The notes under the pieces were generated by a model that worked only from the letters and a program-made list of their open reading frames with translations, made no database searches and had not been told where the DNA came from. Position numbers and translations under genes: made by a program. A stretch of 64,000 bases of DNA from Spisula solida. Taxonomy: Eukaryota > Mollusca > Bivalvia > Venerida > Mactridae. The stretch lies in contig OX365954.1 in NCBI GenBank assembly GCA_947247005.1, positions 2,186,001-2,250,000 on the forward strand. Direction: 5' to 3'. Of this stretch, positions 1 to 10,499 are shown in pieces (position 1 is the stretch's first letter; every line of letters starts with the position of its first letter).

Positions 1-776
1 TGACTGAGTAGAAACCTCTCTGATTTAGTAGGTACCTCTCTGATTGAGTAGGTACCTCTCTGATTTAGTAGGAACCTCTCTGATTTAGTAGGTACGTCTC
101 TGATTTAGTAGGAACCTCTCTGATTTAGTAGGTACCTCTCTGATTGAGTAGGTACCTCTCTGATTGAGTAGGTACCTCTCTAATATAGTAGGTACCTCTC
201 TGATTTAGTAGGTACCTCTCTGATTTAGTAGGTACCTCTCTGATTTAGTAGGAACCTCTCTGATTGAGTAGGAACCTCTCTAATATAGTAGGTACCTCTC
301 TGATTGAGTAGGAACCTCTCTGATTTAGTAGGTACCTCTCTAATATAGTAGGTACCTCTCTAATATAGTAGGTACCTCTCTGATTTAGTAGGTACCTCTC
401 TGATTGAGTAGGTACCTCTCTGATTGAGTAGGTACCTCTCTGATTGAGTAGGAACCTCTCTGATTTAGTAGATACCTCTCTGATTAAGCAGGTGCCTTTC
501 TGATTTAGTAGATACCTCTCTCATTTAGTCGGTACCTTTCTGATTTAGTAGGTACCTCTCTGATTTAGTAGATACCTCTCTGATTGAGTAGGTACCTCTC
601 TGATTGAGTAGGAACCTCTCTAATATAGTAGGTACCTCTCTGATTTAGTAGGTACCTCTCTGATTGAGTAGGTACCTCTCTGATTTAGTAGGTACCGCTC
701 TCTGATTGAGTAGGTACCTCTCTCTGAATTAGTAGATACCTCTCTGATTTAGTAGGTACCTCTCTGATTTAGTCGG
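1..776. repeat. 20-bp minisatellite, about 39 copies
   Basis: Head-to-tail copies of a 20-bp unit close to TGATTTAGTAGGTACCTCTC run from the window edge to about 776. Common variants are GATTGAG for GATTTAG, TAATATAG, and GGAACC for GGTACC. The period stays at 20 bp until a small slip after 690. The left end is cut by the window. If the glutathione S-transferase gene keeps the usual mu-class exon layout, this array lies in its intron 1. Confidence 0.97.
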
Positions 777-984
777 TACTTAATAATTACTAGTATTGAT
801 CCTAACCGTACGCCATATAAAACGCTTTCTAACATATTTGCTAGAAGCACATCAGGCTCAGCTGTGGATAGTGTGTGAACTTGGAATGGTCAGTCCGGTA
901 TCTGGTCAATGTGATCTTTATAATTAATCATTTGAATCTTCCGACTTTTACATGATCATATATTATACAACTATTATATTTCAG

Positions 985-3900
985 CTTGCTGCACCAATCC
1001 GATTACTGCTGACGTATGCTGGACAGGAGTTTAAGGATCAACAATATGAACAAGGAGATCGTAAGTTTATACATACAGTACATTTACAATTAGCGGATTC
1101 ATGACTTATTTATATACACACTGCAAACGTGCGTGTGTGCGAGCGACCGTGCGTGCGTTCGTTCACACATTCGCCGTCCGTCCGTTCGTGTTTGTGCTAC
1201 CACCACACCAACAACACTCTTGAAAGTGAACTGTAAATTGTATTCATGAATTCCAAAACTGATTTAGAACAAACATTTGGATATCTTATTTAATCAGGCT
1301 CCTGTTACGTCATCGACCATATAAGATAACATCGTGTCTTTGTTCGCTATAGCTATTTTTTTAAACATTTTTGATCAAATAATAATGATATAAAGCAAAA
1401 CATCTTTTTGAAAACAATGCTTCTTGATTCAGCAGATATGAAACCTTTGACGCTTATTGTATAACTGTATGTTGATTTCAGGACCGGAGCTCAGTCGAGA
1501 GGCTTGGTACAGCGTGAAACCAAAATTTGCAGAATGTCTAGATTTTCCAAATGTGAGTTCTTTCATTAAAGCCTCATAATAATAATTCGATAAGATTCTT
1601 TCCTCGGAACTTAGTAGTTTATCTTATAAACATATAATGTGCTAAAGAAACAAAATTATTCGAATTATGAACTGTAGGACAGTCAACTTTACTGTATTTG
1701 TGATCTGCGAGCACCTGCCAACTTTTAATACTACGTAGTCACAGCACTAGTAGCCTATACAATTGATATCTAACTCAGTTTTGGTCATTAAGATTATTTC
1801 AACCAATGATACTGGTACTTAATAGTGCTCTACAGATATCTTCTCTTCTGTTTCAATAACTACAGAACCTTTTCTTGTTTTCTCTTGTAGTTGCCATATT
1901 ATATTGACGGAGACGTGAAGATTACACAGAGTAATGCCATCCTCAAACATATTGCCAGAAAAAACAATCTAGGTAATACTTTGTAGTGTATAGTTAGGCT
2001 TTTGTGTTAATACGTTTTATTACTGTCACTGGGTTTTTGTTGGGGAAGCCATTGTTCAAAACATATTACGGTATTCGTTTGGTTGACCTAGCTTCTGCAC
2101 CAACCAATCGTGAAAGCTCGATCATTTCCGTTTTTCCTCCTGTCGATTTACGGCAAGGATAAAGGCCGAGGTGATCACATTCCATACCGATACAAACGAT
2201 TGCAGTTGCATTTGACAGATTTCTCTAGAGAGCTTTGTAAAGAGGTTCCAGTAAATATTTCAATAAATCATTTACCCTTCAGAATACAAATGAATGGTGA
2301 GATATTGCCATGACAACGTAAGAAGCTACGGTAGTGTTTATGCCTCGGCATGTGCTGATGCGGGAGCTATAATGTTCCTGTCCGTGCCTTTGTCCGTACT
2401 CACCCACATGTAGTTGTGGGGTGTGGAACAATAGGCTATATTTAAATTCTATTCATTCCGTTGCTTACGGGGTACAACATGTTGCTTATGGGGTTTTACA
2501 AACAAAATGATGAACAAAAGAAAACATCACAATGTCAAGTCAGTGAGAACGTCCGTCCGTCCGTCCGTTACATTGAAAATGTTAACCAAAGTCCTTCAAG
2601 ACATTGCTTTCAAACTTGGCATACCTGTTTATAATCATACTCACCTTACATTGTCTGTATAATGTGCAGACCGCATGTTACTGTATTTACATAGATGGAA
2701 GTTAGAAATTCTGAAATCCTCAAAGATTGACAATTTATATATTATTGTTCCCCACAAAAACCAGATTTCAATTATGCATGAGTATTATAAAGTCGTAAGT
2801 ACGACCTTTTTATTCTAAGCCAGCGAAATGTTTAGAGAAAAACAAGAGTGCGTTCAGTAAACGCTTATGCCCCGGAGTAAGCCTTGTCCATAATAACTAG
2901 ACATGATTACTAACTCCATCAGGGGCCATGATTCTGTTGAAAAGTTTGATAGTGATACATGGCTTTGTCAATGGTAAACAAGATTATGCCAAGTTGAAAG
3001 CAATACTTTGATGGACTTTGAAAATATTTGTGTTTCAAGAACTTGAAAGTTTTGATTAATATTTTAAAACATATCAGACAGAGAGATAAAGTACAACTTA
3101 CCTGGGTATATTTACAGATGGCGAGACGATCAGTGATAAGGCTACAGTTGACATGTTACTTGATCAATCTATGGATTTAAGGAATGGAATTGTCCGTTTA
3201 TGCTACAACTCTGACTTTGTACGTATTTTTTTCCTTATACATCAATTCTTTATTTTTTATCAATTCTTTATTTCCCTCTATGCAGACGATATTGAACACA
3301 ATTTGTTCAAAATAACAAAGTATAAGAAGTTTTACAAAATTGAACATGAGCATGATAGTAACTACATGTACATTAATATGTAATTCTCAGTAGATATGCC
3401 GCAAGTAATTAGCGACGCGCAATTGACCAGTTATACATACATTTGTATATCGCGGTTCTGTCTTAGGTATTCATTAAGCAGAACATATATTCAGACATAT
3501 ATGAAGATTTGAGAAATATTGTTAATTTTAATTGTGACAATGATTTTTAACTACATGTATCACCTAATAAGGAAACTACATTATGCCAGAGTATACACAA
3601 TTTAAGACTAGCTACATGCCAGACCCACGCATCGGTTATCTGGAAGTATTATACTGTCCTCTGCCACCATGGATGTACACAACAGTAAACACACATTTAT
3701 TCGTACCGACAGGGTGTTATCAGATAAACGTGGTTGCTGAAATGAGTAAACGTTCCTCCCATGGACGAAATCTCAAATTACATTGAAAATAATGTGTAAA
3801 CTTATTTGCATGAAAAACAAGAATGATTAATATGATGAACAGAGAGCCGGGTTGTATGTATCCCAAGTAACCCTATCGTATCCAGATTCTGGCACATTTA

Positions 3901-5240
3901 GAAACTAACTTAAAGTTTCCTAAAAACTTGTATGTAGAGTACATTTTGTATGTACATTTCTATTTCATCAGAGAGTGTTAAGTACTTATTTTATATGATC
4001 ATTTAGGCGAACCTTAAGGCTGCATACTTCGAGAATCTACCACCTACTCTGGCATTGTTTGAGAAACGACTCGGTGACAGGTCGTGGTTTGCCGGAGATA
4101 AAGTAAGTTATATTACAATCTTAAAATTTTGAAACAGTCGTAGTGTTAGGCTAGTTGGTTTTTTCCTGCCTAGTTGGCCAATGACCTCGGGCTTCCGAAA
4201 GAAGAGACAAAAATTTAGTCATAATACGATCAATCTGGGCGTGTTGCCCTAGCTCTTTCCGAATAGACTCCTTGCGTCTTTAACGTTCCCGGTGTAATAC
4301 ACAGATACACGCGAGACTACCTCTGGGTTTCAAACCTGTTCATCTCTAGTTGGGTGGGAAACACTGATAGGCGTTTCGGGAATTTCCATTGCCCCGGTCC
4401 AGATTCAAAATTATATAATTGTGTATCTCCATAGCTCAGTGGTTAGCGTGCTTGCCGTCTAATCTGGCGATCTGGGTTGAGGCACTCGTGAGCCTGCCAT
4501 ATTTCAACGGAAAGCTGCTGGCAAATAAAGGCTATGCTCGGCTAACTTCGATACGATGCGATGATACCAATGGCGCTCATTCAAGCACGATGGCATCTCA
4601 AATCTTATGATACAATGTAAGTCTAGGTCCCACGTAGGAATTCCACATCGGTGATGTTCTCTCGATTTCTTCAGATACCACCCGAATCATCACAATTCCT
4701 TCCGATATCACAAGTTGTCTCATGACTTCCCGAAGCTTCCCCATAGACCACGAGAAACCTGTTCCCGATGTCCTGATAGCTCATTAATTTTAATCTGGAG
4801 TACATCCGAGCATAAAAATGCTCAGTGTGACCTAGGCGCCTACTGCAACCCCACTACATATTCCAGTCAAGTGGCGCTAACTACATAAAGTTCTACACAT
4901 TTGATGGCTGTGTCATAACTCACTGACAACTCACCCCTGAACTATTTGAAAATTCAATTTAAAAATGCCGTAAGAGAATCTGTCAATTGAATATCTCGGC
5001 ATTTTATAATTTGCATACGTGAATAACTTATCTTCTGTATTACAGATAACAGTAGCAGACTTTCCAATGTACGAGCTCTTAGACCAACTAACCCGGATGA
5101 AATCAGGAGTTCTAGACGCTTATCCAAAACTGACTGCATTCCTAACAAGATTCCGCGAGCTTCCAAAAATTAAAGAGTATTTGGCTCGAGACGATGTCAA
5201 GAACATGCCATTAAATAACAAATCTGCAGCATTTAGATAG
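985..5240 (+). CDS. Mu-class glutathione S-transferase (exons 2-7; first coding exon not found)
   Basis: Six coding exons with GT/AG borders: 985-1060, 1482-1552, 1891-1972, 3118-3218, 4007-4102 and 5046-5240 (TAG stop). They join in frame to 621 nt, 206 residues plus stop. The product is a cytosolic enzyme that conjugates glutathione to electrophiles. The thioredoxin-like half shows [25 protein letters not shown] and the glutathione-binding stretch [16 protein letters not shown]. The helical half shows LCYNSDF, SWFAGDK and [15 protein letters not shown], and ends [16 protein letters not shown]. In mu-class genes exon 1 codes about 12 residues ending IRG and holds the catalytic tyrosine. That exon is not seen in 780-984, so it should lie beyond the left edge. 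The introns hold a SINE at 4423, repeat relics at 2788-3010 and 4150, and otherwise nothing recognisable. No clear AATAAA was seen soon after the stop. Family assignment is firm; being a full working gene depends on exon 1. Confidence 0.93.
2788..2826. mobile_element. MITE end fragment (TCGCTGGCTTAG family)
   Basis: A 39-bp piece contains a short palindrome (GTCGTAAGTACGAC) and ends TTCTAAGCCAGCGA. It is the same terminus as the elements at 5999, 11349 and 12060. Only one end is left, so this is a relic. Confidence 0.6.
2846..3010 (+). repeat. Dispersed repeat, inverted relative of 47240-47440
   Basis: The stretch with GTTCAGTAAACGCTTATGCC, ATCAGGGGCCATGATTCTGT and a later ATGGCTTTGTCAATG aligns with the reverse complement of 47240-47440 over roughly 160 bp with many mismatches. 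Two diverged copies in one window suggest an old high-copy family. It lies in an intron of the glutathione S-transferase gene. Confidence 0.6.
4150..4375. repeat. Diverged dispersed repeat, copy 1
   Basis: Shares ordered blocks with 7225-7465: a CAATGACCTC/AAATGACCTC block, CTTGCGTCTTTAACG against CTTGCTTCTTTAACG, a block around GATACAC, and TCTAGTTGGGTGG followed by AAACAC. The two copies lie in the same direction. Divergence is high, so this is an old element or SINE tail of unknown family. Confidence 0.55.
4423..4552 (+). mobile_element. tRNA-derived SINE, copy 1 (13-bp internal deletion)
   Basis: The head has a polymerase III A box (TAGCTCAGTGGTTAGCG) and tRNA-like GCTTGCCGTCTAATCTGG. 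The tail runs GAGGCACTCGTGAGCC, TGCCATATTTCAACGG, CTGGCAAATAAAGGCTATGC. A second copy lies at 12837-12963 on the other strand. Where that copy has CCAAACAAGGGTG, this one has nothing, which removes the second half of the B box. A tRNA head on a non-tRNA tail, repeated in the window, marks it as a SINE rather than a tRNA gene. Confidence 0.8.
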
Positions 5241-5311
5241 ACACAATGTATGGGCGACTACGTTACCATGCACAGATTAACAATGTAGTATAATCAATAC
5301 GCTAGAGATGT

Positions 5312-5568
5312 CACATTGGTACTGTTTTATCAAAGCACTTACGGAAATCGTATACTTACGATCAACTTTAATTTCTTTGTATAATTTGTTTAAAATTACA
5401 TGTATAATGTGTGGTTAATGGAGCTACAATACTAATACTGATTCAGTTAATGGAACTCCTACGAACCATATCGGTAACCAATTTGCTGTTGATAAATATT
5501 TATTAAGATTTAAATTTGAGCGTAACTTTAAGAATTTTGTAAGTGCTTTGATAAAACAGAACCATAGT
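5312..5568. mobile_element. MITE with ~26-30 bp TIRs downstream of the GST gene
   Basis: 5317-5342 and the reverse complement of 5539-5564 match at 25 of 26 positions (core CTGTTTTATCAAAGCACTT). The match continues weakly outward towards CAC. The 200-bp interior has no ORF. It begins about 70 bp after the stop codon, so it may lie in the 3' UTR. No target duplication is clear. Confidence 0.72.
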
Positions 5569-5660
5569 GTTAAGTGAGTCAGATGGTCTCTTTAATGCTG
5601 TGGTCGGCGCAAAACATACTACACATAAACACTTTTTTAGCTTCTAGTCAAGGCCAGGAT

Positions 5661-5826
5661 AAACACTATTCAACACTAGTGCAAATCGAAGAGGCATTGG
5701 ATGTCGGGACCATTCACTTGTCGGACCATACACATGACGGTTTAAACACTATTCAACACTAGCGCAAATCAAGAGGCATTGTATTTCGGGACCATACGCT
5801 TACCTGACCATACAGTCGATGGTTAA
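5661..5826. repeat. 83-bp tandem duplication
   Basis: AAACACTATTCAACACTAG starts at 5661 and again at 5744. Both copies go on with GCAAATC, AGAGGCATTG and CGGGACCAT. The copies differ at several bases, so the duplication is not recent. Confidence 0.8.
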
Positions 5827-5998
5827 ACACGCCAAAGTTGGACGGCAACATCTTAATCTATAAATACGTTCTGTGTAATGTTGTAGTGTCCAAAGTTTCT
5901 CAAATCTACTGTCCCTATGCAAACACATACAGTTTGTAGCACTATAAACATAAAACATATATTCCGTGTATGATGTGGAGTTCCACTGTAACACTATT

Positions 5999-6175
5999 TC
6001 GCTTGCTTAGAATTAGAAGGTCGTAAGTACTACTTCTCATGAGCCTATTTTCATGAAAATCTGAAGTGGTCATGTTGACCAAACTGAAGTTGAAAAAGCT
6101 TGTTTTTCAGTAAGTAAAGAATAGTTTTCAGATAGTTGATTTTGAAATTACGACCTTCTTTTTCTAAGCCAGCGA
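5999..6175. mobile_element. MITE, TCGCTGGCTTAG family, 177 bp
   Basis: The left end TCGCTTGCTTAGAATTAGAA and the reverse complement of the right end (TCGCTGGCTTAGAAAAAGAA, then GGTCGTAAT) form TIRs of about 28 bp. The interior shares GTGGTCATGTTGACCAAACT and AAAGCTTGTTTTTC with the copy at 11349, and is partly the reverse complement of the one at 12060. No ORF. The copy at 12060 has a TA target duplication, so Tc1/mariner-type mobilisation is likely. Confidence 0.78.
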
Positions 6176-7224
6176 TTTGTTAAAGGTTTCTAAACATCGA
6201 TTCTGGAGTTTTTTAGTTGATATTATCGAGTTTCAAGTCAGAACACTCGAGTTTCCAGTTGAAAAAAACGTCGAGTTTCGAGATGAAAAACTCGAGTATT
6301 TGTTACCATATAGTTTTATGACGAGAATCGTGCTGTAATATGTAATAAAATCGTATATTGCGAGTGAACGGGTTATGTTTGTTTTTGTTTCTCCTGAGTT
6401 ATTGTGTCCGCATGTCTTGTGCTCTAGAGCTTATTTTGCCTCGGCGATGTACTCCCGATTTAAATTAATGAGCTATCAGGACATCGGGAACAGGTCCCTC
6501 GTGGTCTAGGGGAAATTTCGGGGAAATCATGAGACAGTTTGTGATATTGGAATGAATCGGGTGGTATCGGAAGAAATCGGGAGAACATCGCCGATGTGGA
6601 ATTCCTAAGTGCGACATAGGCTTTACATAAGTTACTAGTATTTTTAACACGACAGTATATACAATGAGTAAAGAGCAAAATAAAATGAGAAAGCGGACAC
6701 TCTCTGTGTGTGAAGCCTAACATTCAACAGTATAATTCTCTCCAAATGTTTAAATCCATCCATTGTAAATGCAGAGTCTACAATAAACCACCAAAAGCAA
6801 CGGATGAATTTAAAACAATCACATGGAAAGCATACAAGAGTCAAACACAAGTTAGTATCAAAACGTTGATTTTATTGTCTCTCCGACTGTAGCATTTTGT
6901 AAAACCAGCCACCTCTGGTTGACTATAAGCGAAAAAGTACTTTTGCGTTAGATTATTTCGTCTTCGTTTAATATCAATTTTATATAATAATTATGATAAT
7001 TACATCACATTTAGAGCACTTGGTATGAAAATGGTGCCTAACATTATGTTCTCTAGATGTTGCTGGGTCAATATTTCACCATAAACCCATAGATCTATAT
7101 ATGACAAATTAATACTATATATATATGTCTTGCACGGTTGTATCAAATAAGTTAGATAAGTATATTTGGGAACACGTAGCATTCCGTGCATGTTTCTTTG
7201 TTGTTTGTATTTGCGTTTGACTGA
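6176..7224. other. Intergenic, no gene seen
   Basis: Between the 5999 MITE and the next repeat. Only short chance ORFs were seen. 6240-6300 has a loose local repeat of TCGAGTTTC-like words. No exon with convincing protein similarity was found on either strand. Confidence 0.5.
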
Positions 7225-7465
7225 GACAGTCGTTAGTGCGTGGTCATTCCGATTGGTAAATGACCTCTATCTTCAATACAAGCGAAAAGTCAATTGTGTG
7301 TTACAATAAATCCGAATGTAATACCCAAGCTCTTATAATACCTACACCCCTTGCTTCTTTAACGTGTCCGGAGTACTAGCATAACGCTGATACACAATAA
7401 GACTAACCTCGGAGTTACCAACCAGTCCATTTCTAGTTGGGTGGTAAACACCTATCTTGTCTTGC
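7225..7465. repeat. Diverged dispersed repeat, copy 2
   Basis: Direct relative of 4150-4375, sharing CTTTAACG, the TAGTTGGGTGG block and the spacing between them. It lies about 350 bp upstream of the sulfatase start codon. Confidence 0.55.
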
Positions 7466-7815
7466 AGCCAAAATAAGTAACAATGTGCACTATTTAACGA
7501 CACGTACAGACTATTATTTTCGTCAAGCTATATAGTTCTGAAGAATATCTATCAGGACAATCTCTATAGAAAATCAGTAGAGCTTAGATGAAAGCGTATG
7601 TGATTAACGGGTGGATTTTTGCACTTGATTTGTGTGTTCATTCTTGGACTCTAATATAAAATATAATGTGTTGATATACTAGTATAGTAACTATAACTAA
7701 GGAATAAACTATGATAACCCTTGTATATTAAACGTTATACAACGCTTTTTTGTTCTTTGTCTATATCGGTCATGTTAGAATTATATACAATTATAATATA
7801 GGAATCGTTCATTGG

Positions 7816-9453
7816 ATGTTAACCATGAAGAAGGTTGTAACATACATACTGATTCTCATTGTGTTCATGTCATCGACAATTATTACAAGGATTTGTTACT
7901 TTTCGCGTTCGGCTGTGACAGACGTAGTGCGTGGCCACTCGGTTTCATCCATGCCTAATCAGCCAATGACTTCCGGCTTCGAGGGAATTGCAAGGATGAA
8001 TGTTCTATTTCTGGTAGCAGACGACATGCGACCACAACTGACGGCATATAAGGGAAATAACTATCCAGTACCTGTCACCCCAGACATGCACACCCCGAAC
8101 TTGGACAAGCTTGCTTCACGCAGTCTGTTACTGGAGCGAGCCTATGTACAGCAGGCATTTTGCGGTCCAAGCCGGACATCCGTACTGACAGGACGTCGTC
8201 CTGATACCACACACGTTTACGACTGCAAAACATACTTCCGTAATGTTGGTGGTAATTTTACAACAATACCGCAATATTTCAAACAGAACGGCTATGTATC
8301 AGTCGGAATGGGAAAAGTGTTTCAAAAAGGTCAAGCATCTGGTCACGACGATCCAGTCTCATGGTCCGAGCCGTATTTTCACGGTGAAGCACATTTTGAA
8401 GGTAAAGACAAAAGTTGGGATGCAATTCCAGAAGATCTACTGAATAATAAGCCGCTGATTGACAGACAAACAGCGGACCATGCAATCAAAACATTAAAAA
8501 GACTCGCACCTGCAGCGCGCTCGGGAAAGCAACCATTTTTCTTAGCAGCTGGATTCCACAAACCGCATCTACCGTTTGTGTTTCCTAAAAGATTTCTAGA
8601 CTATTATCCGAAGAACCTGGTACAACTTCCGGAAAATCCATACCCACCTGTTAACTTGCCAAAGATTGCCTGGTATAACTGCAAGAGACTTACAAACTAT
8701 CCTGACATTAAAAGGCACCGCGCAAGCGGAGCTATGAATTCAACTTTCCCGGACGATACTGTGTTGAAGTTAAGAAGAGCATATTACGCTGCCGTGTCTT
8801 GGACGGATTATTTGATAGGAGAAGTTATAGCTGAACTAAATAGACTTGGTCTGGCTGAGAACACCATCGTGACGTTTTGGGGTGACCATGGCTGGCAACT
8901 AGGGGAACATGGTGAATGGTGTAAACAAACCAACTTTGAACTTGCCACTCATGCCCCCATGATGATTCACATACCGGGTAAAACTGATAAAGGTATCAGA
9001 ACAGAACAGCTTACTGAGTTTGTTGATCTGTTCCCGACGCTAGTAGAGGCCGCCGAGTTTCCACCATTACCGCTTTGTCCTAAACAATCTTCCAGAATAC
9101 AACTTTGTCGCGAAGGTACAAGTCTTTTGCCTCTCATTAACAGTCCATACACTGCGATTAAAAATGTATCATTTTCGCAGCAACCACGCCAAAAATTGAA
9201 ATACATGGGATATAGTATAAGGACAGACCGCTATCGCTATACAGCCTGGCCGGAATTTAACCAGGCCCCAGAATACAAACCTATGTGGCACACAGTGGTG
9301 AATGTTGAATTGTACGACCACCTACTGGATCCACAGGAAAACGTTAATCTTGCTTACGATCGGAAGTACGAAAAGCAACGAGGTAAATTACATAAAATGC
9401 TGGTTCGCGGATGGAGAAAGACGAGTGACGCAAATCTGGTTACGAAAATCTAG
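7816..9453 (+). CDS. IDS: Iduronate-2-sulfatase-like sulfatase, intronless
   Basis: A single open frame of 546 codons from the ATG at 7816. A second ATG at 7825 would give 543. The frame is open further upstream, but no ATG exists there. Residues 5-24 form a hydrophobic segment preceded by KK, so a signal peptide or signal anchor. The sulfatase signature CGPSRTSVLTGRR starts at Cys116, the residue converted to formylglycine in this family. D69/D70 (VADDMRP) and D357/H358 (GDHGWQLGEHGEW) fit the calcium site and active site. GYVSVGMGKVF near 159 is the second family block, and KYMGYSIRTDRYRYTAWPEF in the C-terminal part is typical of iduronate 2-sulfatase. Such enzymes remove 2-O-sulfate from iduronate in heparan and dermatan sulfate, in lysosomes or outside the cell. 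Length is close to the human enzyme (about 550 residues). Human IDS has several introns; this copy has none. It could be one of several paralogues. Confidence 0.93.
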   Translation: MLTMKKVVTYILILIVFMSSTIITRICYFSRSAVTDVVRGHSVSSMPNQPMTSGFEGIARMNVLFLVADDMRPQLTAYKGNNYPVPVTPDMHTPNLDKLASRSLLLERAYVQQAFCGPSRTSVLTGRRPDTTHVYDCKTYFRNVGGNFTTIPQYFKQNGYVSVGMGKVFQKGQASGHDDPVSWSEPYFHGEAHFEGKDKSWDAIPEDLLNNKPLIDRQTADHAIKTLKRLAPAARSGKQPFFLAAGFHKPHLPFVFPKRFLDYYPKNLVQLPENPYPPVNLPKIAWYNCKRLTNYPDIKRHRASGAMNSTFPDDTVLKLRRAYYAAVSWTDYLIGEVIAELNRLGLAENTIVTFWGDHGWQLGEHGEWCKQTNFELATHAPMMIHIPGKTDKGIRTEQLTEFVDLFPTLVEAAEFPPLPLCPKQSSRIQLCREGTSLLPLINSPYTAIKNVSFSQQPRQKLKYMGYSIRTDRYRYTAWPEFNQAPEYKPMWHTVVNVELYDHLLDPQENVNLAYDRKYEKQRGKLHKMLVRGWRKTSDANLVTKI

Positions 9454-9901
9454 GCGTTCCCTACAATTTCGATCGTCTAAATTGATTAAAAAAAATATTA
9501 GCCATTGGAAAGCATTATAATTGCTACAGGAGCTCAAATTTCAGCTCCAAGCACAATATACTACGTATAAGTTTTGTTTTGTTTTTGAAGATGTAAGAAC
9601 GTTTGTGTATATGAATATCTTATCCTAAGATAACACGAAATTTATAAAAGATTTTTTTACTCTATCAATGATACAGTTACCTGTGGGTTATAGTAATTCA
9701 CAATGCCATCTGCTAATGTAAACAAAGGCCGAGTGTTTATTATTGACAATAAATCAACTGTTATAAACCGATTTCGATAACATGGATTTCTTGGTTCAGC
9801 GCATTCAAAGCATTTAGGGGAGTATGTTTTGTTATCGGATTAGAGTAAAATTGCATCAATTTACTGGATAAAATCAGTATAACAACGTGTCATATTCAAT
9901 A

Positions 9902-9990
9902 GCCTCTGTGGCTAAGTGGATATGTGCGTGGACCTAATCATATTGGTCGTTTGAAATCGTTGGTTTTGAGTTCAAGCCCAGCACAGGTCG
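9902..9990 (+). other. tRNA-like sequence (pseudo-tRNA or SINE head)
   Basis: Perfect polymerase III A box TGGCTAAGTGG at 9909-9919 and a B-box-like AGTTCAAGCCC at 9969-9979. A run of six T (9993-9998) follows, as a polymerase III terminator would. The T stem does not pair and the acceptor pairing is poor, so this is not a working tRNA. Confidence 0.45.
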
Positions 9991-10271
9991 TCTTTTTTAC
10001 TTTGCATAATTTATCATATTATTTTTTATTCGATATAATATTATATAGATCAATATTCAATATACATTGTGTATAAACTTTTTCGTCTGGTACGATGTTT
10101 AAACATTTTGCCTGTATGTATTTTACATTCTTTATTGGAGTTTCGATTTCCTGAGTTAACTTTCTTCTTGCCAAGAATTTAAGTTCATACATTTTATCAG
10201 CCTGATACCATTAAACAAAACAACAATTATAAGCAATTAATTATTTATATGCGTTGTTTTAAATAAAAATA

Positions 10272-10352
10272 GAGACAGTGTGGGGGTTGAACCTAAAATA
10301 TTATTCAATTGGTATTTGAAACTTTCTGCTCTGCCAACTGCGCTATGGTTGC
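10272..10352 (-). other. tRNA-like sequence on the minus strand
   Basis: Read on the minus strand it has an A box (TAGCGCAGTTGG) and a B box (GGTTCAACCCC). TTCAA and TTGAA can form a five-pair stem around a seven-base loop ATACCAA, as in an anticodon arm. Extra bases before this arm and a weak T stem argue for a pseudogene or SINE head. Confidence 0.45.
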
Positions 10353-10499
10353 AATTGAAAATTGTGTGCTTTGTTTAGCCTAATAAAGAGTTTATATGCA
10401 CGTTATCAAGGCTGGATCACCCGTATTATGTTTGTGTTATAGCCTTCGTAAATAAACAAACGGTCAGATTATCGAAATCGGTCTATAAGTTATGCTAAT

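Larger units (their letters stand above)
9761..10488. repeat. 728-bp segment bounded by a 20-bp inverted repeat
   Basis: 9761-9780 and the reverse complement of 10469-10488 match at 19 of 20 bases (core ACCGATTTCGATAA). Between them lie two tRNA-like sequences pointing towards each other. No longer TIR and no target duplication is clear, so this may be a MITE or a rearranged SINE pair. Confidence 0.45.

Noticed and set aside
4431..4500. A functional tRNA gene at the SINE head
   Set aside because: The B box is deleted, the arms do not fold, and a second copy with the same non-tRNA tail exists at 12837.
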